From Cornus controversa (Eukaryota; Streptophyta; Magnoliopsida; Cornales; Cornaceae), in assembly GCA_026545225.1 (NCBI GenBank), contig CM048853.1, forward strand, positions 47,479,755-47,543,754: a DNA stretch of 64,000 nt, in the 5' to 3' direction. How positions within the stretch are numbered: position 1 is the stretch's first letter; every line of letters begins with the position of its first letter. This document shows positions 48,782 to 61,147 of the stretch, piece after piece. The position numbers and the translations under genes were made by a program. The notes below the pieces were generated by a model. That model was not told the origin of the DNA. It did no database searches and was given only the letters and a program-made list of their open reading frames with translations.

Positions 48782-49195
48782 TGTAATACCCCACTCCAAC
48801 ACATGGTATGATATTGTCCGTTTTGGGCCTAAGCTCGCACGATTTTGCTCTTGGGTTTTACCCCAAAAGGTCTCATACCATTTGACATGCCCCGACAATC
48901 CACCCTGCGGATGATTACAATCCACCCCCTATGAGGCTCGACGTCCTCATCGGCACACTTACGGCTGGGTTCTAGCTCTGATACCAACTGTAATACCCCG
49001 CTCCAACACATAGTATGATATTGTTCGTTTTGGGCCCAAGCCCGCACCGTTTTGTTATTGGGTTTTATCCCAAAATGTCTCATACCAATTGAAGAGAACA
49101 CACTATATATAAGCACATCCCCTTCTCCACACCCAGGCGATGTGGGATTGAGCAATCCTAACATGCCTCGGCAGCAATCCTGACATGCCCCGACA
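48782..49195 (-). mobile_element. TRIM (miniature LTR retrotransposon) with about 91-bp interior
   Basis: On the minus strand the 5' LTR (49195-48989, about 207 bp) begins TGTCGGGGCATG and ends GTATTACA. It carries a CTTATATATAG TATA box and is followed by TGGTATCAGAGC (48986-48975), the binding site for initiator-Met tRNA. The interior is about 91 bp (48988-48898). The 3' LTR (48897-48782) has the same ends but lacks about 90 internal bp. The sequence just right of the 5' LTR (49196-49225) resembles the end of the interior again (GTAATCACCAGCGGGGTGAAT), so the element was probably part of a tandem LTR-interior-LTR array. Confidence 0.8.
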
Positions 49196-49408
49196 ATTCA
49201 CCCCGCTGGTGATTACAGATCTCGTTCAAAACACATGTGAGGTTAAAAATGATATGTGTGATTTTGTAGGTGATTGCACAATGTACAAAATTTATTTAAC
49301 ATGTATCTTTTTAATTTATTTTTGGATATAAAGGTCGTGTAACATCTATAAATCACATAATCTATTACTAAATAATGAGATACTTTAAGATAGTGAGTTA
49401 TATGACTA

Positions 49409-49625
49409 TGACTTTGTTTGGTAGAGTTTTTGCTTCGGCTTTTACGCAAAAGAAAAAGAGAAGCAGAAGCTAAATGAAGAAGCTGGTACCCACCAGCTTC
49501 CTTTGATTGTTCTTTTTGGACTTCAAAGTTCTTCAGCCTTACCAATCCAAACACTATGCAAAATGGCTTTTGAACTTGAAAAGTCGAAAGCCGCTTTTCA
49601 AAAGCCAATCCAAACTGGGCCAAAC
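49409..49625. mobile_element. short foldback MITE-like element (tentative)
   Basis: ACTTTGTTTGG...GCTTCGGCTTTT at left is mirrored at right (AAAGCCGCTTTTCAAAAGCC then CCAAACTGGG), and the centre has the palindrome GAAGCTGGTACCCACCAGCTTC. Borders are approximate. Confidence 0.45.
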
Positions 49626-49638
49626 TTCTCTTATATAT

Positions 49639-50091
49639 TGGGTTGCAAATGAACAGAGTTGAGTCGAACCTTAGTCTATTTTGACTCAACTCCTTTGTCT
49701 GCGGGTTCAACTCTAGTTCAACTAAAGCTTAGCTTAGCTCCACTTGCTTAATAAAATGAGTTGAGCTTGATTTTATGTTCGTATTTAAACTCGATTTAAA
49801 TTTGTGTTCAATATCGTTTAATTTATTTAGTAACATAATATTTGCAACAACAAATTTTCCTCTCTTCACTTGTACGAACCTACATGAGTTCAATGTTCAC
49901 GAGCCTATACGACTCATACCCAACAATGTTGAAAGATCGACTCATTTATTAAATGAGTTTAGAGAAAGAGTTTGAGTTCGATTCATTTATACCTAATGAA
50001 TGAACTCAAACTAGGCTCATTTATTCACTGAACTAGAATGAACCCAGCTTAAAGCGAGTTCATTACGCAACTTGATTCATTTGTAGTCCTA
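49639..50091. mobile_element. hAT-like non-autonomous relic rich in GAGTTxGAxC motifs (tentative)
   Basis: Left end TTGGGTTGCAAATGAAC, right end inverted TAGGACTACAAATGAATC. GAGTTGAG/CTCAACTC motifs fill both halves, as in plant hAT MITEs with xGCTGCAAACGAGC-type ends. Borders and target duplication are uncertain. Confidence 0.5.
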
Positions 50092-50248
50092 CTCAAAAAA
50101 AAAAAAAAAAAATGGCTGACATGAAGTATAAACATTAATGAAAAACGGCCATTTGAAAGATGATTTTCGTGTTTTTGTTATCAAAACTCAAAAGCACTAT
50201 GATGGAGGACCGAAGGTAGTATTCTAACTCAATAGGAGACCTAATCTC

Positions 50249-50597
50249 AGGCCCAAATATTCGGCCCACAAAATAGTTACAAGTATGTCTATTAGTTCCT
50301 TGGGCCATTTCTTGGCCCAACACCAGAAAAAGTGACTTGTAATTGGTTGGGTCAAATGCATTTGAATCAGCCGTAGGGCATTGGGCCGGGAATAAATGTG
50401 AACCCGAACGATGGAGTATGGGCTTCGGCATCATCTGTTCACCTTCCCTCTCAATCACGTTCAAATCTCTCTCTCTCTCTCTCTGTCCGGGTATTGTCAA
50501 GAAAAGAAAGCTAGTCTTCTTCACAGTCCAATTAATCGAGACATACAGATATATGTATATATATCTATAGTTCTCAGTCACTATTTATTCATCTATT
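50249..50597 (+). promoter_or_regulatory. Haspin promoter and leader with six site II (TGGGCC/T) motifs
   Basis: GGCCCA or TGGGCC/T occurs at about 50250-50255, 50263-50268, 50301-50306, 50314-50319, 50382-50387 and 50419-50424, in both orientations, in an otherwise AT-rich region. Site II motifs are known targets of TCP factors in promoters of proliferation and cell-cycle genes, which suits a mitotic kinase. A CT repeat (50466-50484) follows and probably lies in the leader. No clear TATA box is seen, which is common for such promoters. Confidence 0.6.
50466..50484 (+). repeat. (CT)n tract in the Haspin leader
   Basis: About nine CT units 115-130 bp upstream of the Haspin ATG. Pyrimidine tracts of this kind are frequent around plant transcription starts and in 5' leaders. 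Confidence 0.85.
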
Positions 50598-51475
50598 ATG
50601 GGTTCCCAAGCAGGTAGAGAGAGCAAGCCCTAACTTTTACTCATTTTCAGTAATTTCTGTTTATCCTTCTAATTTTGGGTTGTAAACAGTATCTATATTG
50701 AAACATTCATATATATATGCATGTATATATGTTTCAGGTGGAAATACTGTTGATCTCTGGTCAGCAATCATAGCCGAGGATGATGAAGAAGATGATCGTT
50801 ATAATCAAGAACATCAGCGACCAGAAATTGCTGTAGTCTATGGGCGAAAAAGAGCCGAAAACGCCCATAAAGATGTAAACTTGTGAGTGTTGATCTTTAA
50901 AAAGTTTAAGTTTTTATTGAAAATTTTGTATTTTTTATATGTTTAAACTTTTATCAATTTAAATAATTTTCAGGAAGCAGTGTAGTTCTAGTAATGAGAT
51001 TCGGCCGAGTTTAGCCCCACCCAAGCGAGTTAGTTGGAACCGTTCTCTTTCCACCAGGTTTTGCCCCAATGTGTGAAGCTGTCAATTGCTATTGCTGCTT
51101 TGAAATTTGAATGTTGCAAATTTCAGGATTACTTTTTTTTTTTTCAGTTCAATCATTGGATGATCAGTCCTATTACACTGCACTTTTTTTGTTTCAAATT
51201 TATTTGTTCTCTTGATGTTACTCGATTGTTTGCGGCTTTTCGTTGCATTTTCTGATGAAATCTAATAACACCTGTAAATTGGATGAAGGTAATGTACACT
51301 TATGTTGATTTGTTTTAGAAATTAACTGATACGTTTTTATGCATTTTTTCCAAGTTTCTCTAGCTTTCTGCTACTTAGATGAACCTCGATTGCATTCGGT
51401 CACTCAAATGAATAAAAAAAGTGGAACATACCTATACAACCTAACTGCCATTCTTTTGGGGACTGGAATTTTTTT

Positions 51476-51540
<65 letters not shown>

Positions 51541-54500
51541 GGAGAACTGCAGTGCGAGATCAATCGAGTTTGTGCATTATAAAGATTTTTTTTTTTTTGA
51601 AACAGTGTACACTATGAGCATCACACACGTCTCACTGCTTTAAAATAAAAACCTTGTTTAAACATATTGGAATTGGATGAAGAATCTTGATTGAACACAA
51701 GTGCTTTTATGTGTGTGATATGCTAAATCTTACACGGAAAAAAAAATTGGGAGGCTAAAGTTTACTGATAACAAAAACAAAGAAGAGGAGCTACACAGGT
51801 TATTCTTTCTTTGTTTTTTTGTTTTCTTTATTTCAATGCTTTTGTCTTGAAGGGGTGGGTTATTAGTGATCCTTGAATGCTGGTTAAGTATCTTCAATTA
51901 TCTTGGAATCTAGTAAGGTTAGGTCTCAGTAAGGTTATTTGCGACAATTTCGGTATTAGTTGTTCCCTATGTATCATGGAGGAGGAAATTTGGCTTGGAC
52001 TGGCCAATGCTTATTTTATCATTTTCATCTATTTTATGATACCAGATAGTTGTCCAGATGTGATTTGCATAACTTGAGGTCAATATTCTAACATGACATG
52101 GGGGCTACTATTTAGCTGTCCTAGTTGCAACTAATTAGCAATGATCTAGGTTGATAGAGAATGGTACTATATAAAGCTTATTGCACCTAATCAAGTTGTA
52201 ATTTGGATTTTGGACAAGACAATGTTGGCTTTTCTCCCCATATTTTCTCTCCTTGTACACATAAAATTTTCAACTTTTCATCTCCTCAATTTGAGTTTTC
52301 TGACTTTGCTACATGGTCAAGTGAATCTACGTCTTCATAAGTGTAGTTATTATTAGTTTTTTCCTGTTTCATTTCTGATGTGGCTTTTCATTTGCAGTTC
52401 ACTTTGAGTTTGCTTTTTCCCATGTTATTTTCTAGCTGTTTTTGGAAATTTATTGAGTTAGTTCTACAGGAATTGATATGATGAATAGTGAAAGCAAGAA
52501 TCTAGGGCTCATAGCTATAAGTCATTTCCTTTAATTTACAGAGGGAGAACAAGTATTGCTGTTGTTGCATGTGTGGAGTGTCGGCCTCAACAAAGGAGGC
52601 CAAAAAGAAGAACAAAACCAGCTCTTCCGAAAGTATGTTACTCTTTACTGCTTTCCATCTTCCATGTATATTTTTCTTGACTACCATAACGCTTTCTGAA
52701 TGGTAGCATTGGTATATTTTGTTGTATTTAAACAACATAGTTAGTCATTTCAACACTTAAATGTTGTGCTACGCGCTCCTGCCATCTAATTTTTCTGGTG
52801 TCTGCAGGGAAGATTTGTGCAACCTCCAAATTTAGATAAGGAGCGGGCATACTTTGAAGAGGTTGATTCCTTTGAATTGTTGGAGGAAAGCCCCTCACCC
52901 AAGAACTCTGGTACATGGGCTAAGGGCATCGAAATTGATAATGTTGCTATACCACATTTGTCCAAAGTACTAGAGAAATGGTTAATTTCTAAGAAGCTAA
53001 ATCATAGTTGTGGACCTTCTCGATCACTGTCCCGGATATTAGAAACTCCTGGAATGGCCAGGGAATCGATTCACGGTGATGTATTTGAATCTACAAGTAT
53101 GAAAACCCCTCAAAAAGCATCTCTGCAAACGCACTTTGGTTTACATTCAGGCCAGAACAGATTTAATTCAAGTTTCACGAACAAGGATGTTTTCTTTGAA
53201 ATGCATGCTTCTTCACAAAAGAGCAATGATGGATTCCAGACTATGGGTGAGGAGGGTCATGAAGATATTGATGTTGCAGTTGCTAAACTCTCTCTGACAT
53301 CTAGATCTGCTACATTGGATAGTCATCACTGGGATCCTTTTTTAGCTTTGCTGGCTGTTTGTGAACAATCTGCTCCTTCAACGCTATTGGATGTATTCTC
53401 TAAGTATTGGTTTGTGCTATACTCTAGTCAACTGGTGGTACTTCCTCAATAAATGCTGTACATCTCATTTATATAGTTTTGATATTAGGTAGCAAAAGGA
53501 GTGAGTGCATGTTCAACTTGTGCCTATGCTCTATATGTTCTCATCATGTTGTGAACTACCACTTATCTTCTGTTTATTATTCTATTTTTATCTGATGTGC
53601 TTCCATGGCAATTCCTTGATGTGGTTCTGTATATATTGCAACTGGCTCCAAAGTTGTCTTTTTATGGCAGCCTTTGTTATCATTTTTTTATGGCAGCTTT
53701 TGTTATCATTTTCTCATATTAAGAACTAAGGGGTTTTTCTGCTTCTTCTTCATTTTTTTTTCTCCATCTTGATTATAAATTCTTATTAACAGGAGCCCTC
53801 TTCAATTACCTTAATGAAGTCTTATCTTGCTTAAAGGAGGAAAGATGTCTATGTTCCCTTTTCATTTGCTTTTACTGTTTCATTTGTTTTTTTGTTTATC
53901 ATTTCTTGGTTTCATAGTACCTTTTTTCTTTTTAAAGAATTGTTGGCTGGTTGAGATACATAAGAGGTTTAAATGCCAACAGTTTCTACTACCTTCCAGA
54001 CTGCAGTTGATACAACTGAGTTTCAGCATGCAGTGAGCTAATGCCTAATAGCATAACCATTGTTTTTTAAACATGAAACCATGTAAACTTTAGCATAGAG
54101 ACATGACTTACTTTTTGATTAATGATTGATTTCAAGGACAAAGTTTATAATTCGCCTGCTTAAGCCTTAAAGTTCCACCGCTCTCTTTTTCCGAATTGCT
54201 TATGACCTATGGTCTAGATAACACCAAATACCATACCAGAAGAATTTAAAAAATTCCGTTTGAAAGATTTAAAACCGTTTTACTGAATCAAACTTTTAAG
54301 TGAGAATATTTATTAGCTCACATTGATTGGATGCCTTGGATGTAACTTTGATTTATTGTAGTCTTCTTTGGTTTTTTGTTATTTGTCTTTATAGCCTGAA
54401 ATGCATATTAGTTCTTAGCTACATCGTTTTAGTTGTTTGAGTAAAGGATGCTTGGGGTTCTCAGTTTCTTACTTAGAATTGCATTAATAACCATATATAC

Positions 54501-57500
54501 TATTCTTGTGCTGATTTTTTTTTTTTTTTTATCTTTGTTTTGACACAAGTTTTTATTTAAATGTGGACCCCTGCATCCTATATTTGATGGAAAATGAAAA
54601 TCTCCTGAATGCAGTGACCAGGAAAGTATTGTCAAGGTTGGTGAAGGTACATATGGAGAAGCTTTCCTGGCTGGACAAACTGTTTGCAAAATTGTTCCAT
54701 TTGGTGGAGATTTGCGCGTGAACGGGGAAGTGCAAAAGGTGTTTATTTTAATCATAGTTCTTTTTTTCATTGGCTCTGGGCTTGTAAGAAAGTATGTGTC
54801 TAAGAAAGGGGGATATATAGTTGCAGTTGTTTAGCTCTCTGGAATTTATCAGTAATCTGAGAGAGTGCCAATCCTTTCTTATCTCAAATTATGCATTAGG
54901 ACACTCGCTAGGAGCCAAGACTATCAATGATGTTTTGAGTGTCTTGGTGTCTATGGACAGTGTTTAGTATTTATTTATTTTTTCGAGGGGGGGGGGGGAG
55001 GAGTGTGTGTGGCTTGTTATTAATTTAAGGCCTTATTTAGTAGTTAAGCCATGTGTTTTAATATGCTTCAGAGATCAGAAGAATTACTCGAGGAGGTTAT
55101 ACTTTCCCGCACGCTCAACTGTTTGAGAGGACAGGAGGGTGTTGTTAACAATGCCTGTACTACATTCATAGAGACAATAAAGTAAGTTTGCACACTCACC
55201 CAGTCAATTATCTTTGTTTTCCAAACAGCAGTTATTTCTGTAAATGTTCTGTCAAAATCCTTTCATGGTCTTACTTATGGGAGTCTTATCTATATTGTAT
55301 CTACATCGGATGCTAATACTCCTCGGATATTCGCAAATACTTGTCCGATACTTTTTAAACACTTTCAGTTCAAGACACTCCTAGGAGATGGAGGAGACTT
55401 AAACAAGTTCGTCTAAAGTTATCGGAAAAAACATGGCAGTTTGTGAATAATGGCCCCTTGAACTAAGTGGTTCACTCCAAGTAGTTGCCGTGTATTTAAA
55501 ACTAAGAGAAAATGGTAAGGAACAAAAATTTCCTGAAAAAAAAGAATAAAGGGAAATGATTGTGTTTCATAAGTTTAAATCAAAATCTTTATGTCTGATT
55601 TTTACAACTTTTTTGGGACACTATACTTTTGACAAGCAAGAGTAGGTATAATTGTTTAATTGGAGATTTGAAGAGAAACTTCAGATTCGAGAATCAGTAG
55701 GACTAAAATGAAAAATATGGAATGTAACATTAATAAAACGACAAACAGAAGTATGGATTTATTGAAGATCAAGGGTTACAAGATACTAAAAAGTGAACAT
55801 TTTCATTACCTAGGCTCGATTATTCGCAGAGAGGGAGAAATTGAAGATGATGTTAATCGCAGAATTAACATCGTTTTCAAATGGAAGAGTGCTTTTGCAT
55901 TCTGTGTGATTGATGAATACCTTTAAAATTGAAAGATTGATTTTATAAAGCAGATATCAAACCAGCCATAAAATTAGAACAAGATAAAATTAGAAATGAG
56001 AATATTACTGAGGTGGTTAAAGTAGTATTCTAGCATCTATCAGAGATAAAATCAATTAAGATGGTTTAACTGCAATGGTTAGGAAAAGTGACGTCCTTTT
56101 CTAGGGTGATGCTAAGGGAAAGGAAAGAACAAAACTAATATTGGTTGAGATCATTAGGAGAGATATGGTAGCAGAAGGTTAACTGAGGCTATAGCCTTAG
56201 AGCGGAATGACGAAGCAAAATTCATATAATCGACCCCAAATAGTTAGGAAAAGGCTATTTTCACTTGATTTGAGTTTCAAAAAATTTTAAATATGTTCTA
56301 AATGATTTGAACAGTTAATATAATTGAAGTGTTAGTTCATACCAATGGTTAATTAGAACTTAAAATTATAAGCCCCAATTTGGATGTTTATTTATTTAGG
56401 TAGCATTTAAGGCCACATTTTGGGATAAAGTCAGCTCTGAAGAATGAGGTATATGCTAGGTCACACAGAGCAGGAGCGAGTGCGAGAGCGCGAAAGCGGC
56501 ACATTCTATGTCATACATAGAGAGTGGCAGCGCGAGAGCAACACCCATTTAGAAGAATTATGTGACTTAGGGTATATGCCTGATAATTTGTGAGTGGGAT
56601 CACATGACAGGTTGATTGACTTAAGGTTTGCCTTCCATGACCAACTGTACCTAAAGCAATGTTGTAGTAGGTTGAGCAAGTCCTAGGCCTTGTGTAGGCC
56701 ACAAGATTGATTTTGTTTGGGTACAATAGTTTGAGTTCTCAAGTTGAACTTAATGAAAATAAAGCGGAACTGATTTCTGTCAATTAACTGGGAATCTTTA
56801 AAATAGAGAAGGAAAAACTTATGAAATCTCTAGACTGTTAGGCTGTTAGCACTTATCCTTTACTATAATTTTTCTGAAATACACAGATTCTAAGAAAAAG
56901 ATTTTCTATATAATGATCTTGAGATTCCTTGGTTGCACTCTTAAAATTGGTCCTTTTTTGAAGGAATTATGCTTTAAGTCTTTTATCTCCCTTCGGAAGG
57001 ATAGAACAATGAAGTTATTGTTTGGTGTTACTATAAGACATCCGGAAAAATGCTTTGGAGTATTAAATCCCTTCCAATATTGGAATGTTTGGGGTGCTTC
57101 ATCTCAAAGGGGATTGTAATGATCAAGCCCGGCAGGCTATCTGCCAAAAACAGAGACCAGAAAGATGTAAGATTGTATTTGATGCTTGCCCAATAATGAA
57201 AGGTCTGGGAAGTGTTGATTCAATGACAGATGAGTCGGTGATTGAAGACCCAATGAATTCATCAATAAATGTAATGGTTCTAGTGAGGGAACTTTATTGA
57301 CATATAAGAATGTTCAAATGTTGGAAGGAGTTTAAAAACCTCGAAACTCCATATGTCCACCAACCCATTTTTCTTATTTTTGGTAGAAAAAGTGAGCGTA
57401 TATGAAGTTTGCGCTGGCTGAGTTGGTTAGGTCTTGTTGGATTGTGGCTGTCATGTGAGTATGCGGGTTCAAGTTTGTGGAGAGCCACTTCATGAGAATT

Positions 57501-60500
57501 ATGCCAGAGTTCAGGTCTGCACCTGTCCACATCTCCCAGCAACTAATTGATTGGACCGATACTGAATTGTAATCTTTCCAAGCTCTAGGCTTGAATTGTT
57601 GATGTCTGACCTCAGGTGAAGAGTGAAGCCATACATCATTGTTTATGTAAATCAGAAAACGGTCTGCTTAATTCGCTTGTTTGGTTGATTATCAATTTTG
57701 TTTTGTGGATGTCATACTTGTAACCATCATGCTATTATGTTGAAAAATATTAAAACTGTTAAACTTGTATTTAGTAGTTGAACTTTGGTAGTCCTACAAT
57801 TTCAGTGAACTTTACAAAATGAGTTGGCTCCAAACAAATTTATCTCGACAGGCTGGTGTTTCCATTATATGTTATACATTTCTGGTGATGAGTGGCTTGT
57901 TTTTTACACGAGTTTCTGGTAATTTGAACCATGGGGTTATTTCTTAAGGTGCTTCCCATAGGTGTCATTAAGAGGCCAAGTCAATTTAGAACTCAAAAAA
58001 GAGTTAAAACCATGATAGAGAAGGAATTCTAGTAATAAGATGTTGACATAAATTTTCATTTCTCCATCCGCAGTATAATGGTATGCCAAGGCCCTTATGA
58101 TGCTGCCCTGATAAGAGCATGGGAAGACTGGGATGGGAAGCATGGTTCAGAAAATGATCACCCTAAGGAGTTTCCAGAGAAGCAGGTTGCTTTTTTTACA
58201 TGTAATTGCCATTTGCATGTTTATGTCTGAGCATATATATCATCTGTGTCTACCGATTCTGCCTTGGGAGTGTGTGTATACATGCAGCAAGGTGCTTTTC
58301 AAAAATTTATGTTTTCTCAAAGAACTGAAAAGTTTCTTCTGAACAACAATATTTAAGTCAGTGTAGTAAGCTTAAAATAACCATTGTAGACATAAAACTA
58401 TTTGTTCCTGAGCTAGTTAATTATTTGATTTGTTTGTTAATGAATCTGATGAAATTATATTCAGTGCTATGTTGTCTTTGTTCAAGAACATGGTGGTCGG
58501 GATCTTGAAAACTTTGTGCTCCTGAGCTTTGATGAAGCACGGAGTTTATTGGTTCAGGTGAGTGGACTTATTTTTCTACATTTTTCCAGCCAATTTTATC
58601 TGTTATATAATTGCTTGTTGTCCATTGTTATTGCAGGTTACAGTTGCCTTGGCTGTCGCAGAGGCTGCATATGAATTTGAACACCGGGATCTGCACTGGT
58701 TTAGTTATCATGGACTCAATTGTTGTACTAATGCTTCCTTTTTCTTGATTTTGGTTTAAGGGGAAAAAAAAATGGTTTCAGGGGGAACATTCTTTTAAGT
58801 CGGAAGGATTCTGCATCCTTGCAGTTCACTCTCGAGGGAAAGCAAATATATGTCAAGACATTTGGGTTGTTGATATCAATAATCGATTTCACTCTTTCAA
58901 GGATCAATACGGGTAAAAAATACTCACTTTTAACGTTATATTGCAACACTGGAGATCTAGTTTTTGCTGATTCAACATAGTAAACTATCATTCTTTGGCC
59001 ACAGGGGAAGATATTCTGTTTCTGGATCTATCTTTAGACCCAGAAATCTTTGAGGGTCCAAAAGGAGATAAACAAGTAAGAAGAGAGAAGTTAAGTTGTC
59101 TTATGTGGTTTTATGTGTTAGAATTTGCATTTAATGGATCTTTAAAATATCATGCAGTCAGATACGTATCGGAAAATGAAAGAGGTAACTGAAGAATGCT
59201 GGGAAGGAAGGTATGGCTGTCGATGTTTCCATATCTTAATGATCAAATGCCGTAGGAAACCATTGGTGGCATAATTACCTTCAGAAGTTGATTATGGAAC
59301 TAATCAAGCTGTTAACTTATTATGAAATGTCATCTCTTTTACACTATTTTAATAGTATAGCTAAAGTCTTTCCAAAAAGGAAAAAAGGAACAAAAAAAAA
59401 AACTATTTTACTTAGATTTGGTTTATGAACAAAGAGAAGCCTAGTTTCTCTTTTAAAGTTAGATACATTTTAGGATAACAGTAGAGTGCTCCTCACCTTA
59501 TGTTATCATCCTTTTCTTCCTCGAGTTATTCTTTTAGCCACCTTACCATGAGAATGATAAGGGGATTGGGGTATTTTTCATAAGAGCGTTGGACGGGCTG
59601 ACAAAGTTTTTCTTCAACTAAGAAATAGTGTCATGGTTACTTCAGTAACTCAAGTGAATGCCCTAAACTACTACAGGGTTCCCCTTATATAGCAGTATAG
59701 AGTTTACTGCTGGGGTATCGTTGCTTGGTGAAGTAGTAAAGACTTGGGGAACTTGGGTTCACGTTCAAGTCACTATGTAAATATTGCGAAGTTTTAGATC
59801 AGTACTCATTTTGCCATCCCAGCACTTTCAATTGATGGAGACCAACATGGGGTAATGGCCTCAAAGTTCAATAGAGGAGTAGCACATATAGGCTAAAAGA
59901 CATGAACACAGTTTGGTGATAGAGAGGACAAATGTTGTATTACAAAAATCAGATCCCAGTAGGTGAGAATTTTATGGAGAGGAAATCTTTGTGTTTACAT
60001 GGAAATAATGTGGAATGGCTATAATTCTCTAACTAAATTTCCACTCTTTTCTTTAAACTTTAAATTTACAAATATGGGACATACAAAAATGTTAATGAAG
60101 TATTTGGTTTTTGAAACAATGAGAATTTTGAAATTGGCAAAAAATTGAGCAATTTGGGGTTGGTCACGTGAATCTTCTCTTTGCCAATTTCCTTTACACT
60201 CTGCGTTTTTTGTCTACTAATTTATAAGTGCTCATGCTTTTCCTCATAAACCTGGCCTTAGTTTTCTTTGGGTTTCACCGTTCTCTCTTTAGGTCTTCCT
60301 CTGGTTTCTGCCTGGGTATAATAAAAAATTTATGCAATTTAAGAATATAAACATTCTGCAAGGATGAGTTATGTGATGAGGTTTTGTCTTTCTTTTTTTT
60401 CAGTTTTTATAGGTAAGTTATAAATTATAATCGCACGCACTTTGTTCGAATTGGGACCTGAACTCTCTACCTTCTTGTTGGAAGGTGTGGGAGATCCCTT

Positions 60501-61147
60501 CAAGCTAATGCTTTGGTCGTTATTTTTTTTATTTCTTTTAACTCTTTTGGAGAACTCTTGATTATGTCTCAGAGTCTGCTCTTGTGAATACTGATGACTG
60601 CCCCTGCACTAGTGATTCCATACCACAAATAACCCATTCCGGAAATGACCACATATGAAGGCATTTTCTAAAATTGTGTTTTTTTTAAGTATTTATTGGG
60701 AGGACTAGTTTTCAGGGATTTGAAAATATGCTGATATGTCAAAGGAACACAATCCATCCACTTTTATTATTTATCCTAGACATCTCTGAATGCTGATTCC
60801 GTCATTTTTCATGACAATACAGTTTCCCCAAGACGAATGTGTTGTGGTTGCAGTATTTGGTTGATATTTTGCTCTTGAAGAAATCATATGTAAGTCCTTT
60901 GTCCTGCAAAAATGAACAACAAGCTGATTACAACCTAACTTGATTCAATAAAGGCAGTCCTAGTAGAGTGAAGAGTGAACTTAAAACCATAGATTGATTT
61001 TCACTTGAAATGTTGTGGCAGGATCGAACTTCAAAAGATGAGAGGGATTTGCGCTCACTGAAGAAGCGCCTAAACAATTATGGTTCAGCAAGAGAAGCAA
61101 CTTCTGATCCTTTTTTCAGGGACTTGTTTGTTAATGAAGCATTATGA
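50598..61147 (+). CDS. HASPIN: Haspin, histone H3-Thr3 mitotic kinase
   Basis: The gene has 15 coding exons: 50598-50613, 50738-50882, 50974-51057, 52542-52632, 52808-53403, 54615-54738, 55072-55181, 58074-58185, 58465-58557, 58637-58698, 58782-58912, 59005-59075, 59158-59210, 60823-60889, 61022-61147. All are GT-AG and in frame, giving 626 aa (Arabidopsis Haspin about 600). The first exon codes only MGSQA plus one base. The N-terminal half carries family-specific segments such as FELLEESPSPKNS, LEKWLISKKLNHSCGPS and a basic QQRRPKRRTK stretch. The C-terminal half is the kinase: GEGTYGEAF at 320-328, Lys336, HRDLHWGN at 473-480, and DFT at 513-515 in place of DFG, as is usual in haspins. It ends ATSDPFFRDLF. 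Haspin phosphorylates histone H3 Thr3 in mitosis and recruits the chromosomal passenger complex to centromeres. No defect was seen. Confidence 0.94.
51482..51537. repeat. compound (TA)n(GA)n microsatellite in Haspin intron 3
   Basis: About 14 TA units followed directly by about 14 GA units in the intron 51058-52541. Confidence 0.95.
55640..56260 (+). mobile_element. decayed LINE reverse-transcriptase 3' end in Haspin intron 7
   Basis: 55708-55926 encodes a stretch with MECN, KSEHFHYLGSIIRREGEIE and DDVNRRI, the same LINE C-terminal region as in the kinase-gene intron (28890-29940). Beyond 55926 the similarity continues in broken frames (RPAIKL-like and RWFGHV-like remnants) up to about 56250. 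It is in the same orientation as Haspin, within the intron 55182-58073. That intron is the largest of the gene, probably partly because of insertions. Confidence 0.7.

Noticed and set aside
48782..49225. Cassandra-type TRIM carrying 5S rRNA sequence
   Set aside because: No 5S rRNA box A/C or core sequence is present in the LTRs, so this is a different TRIM.
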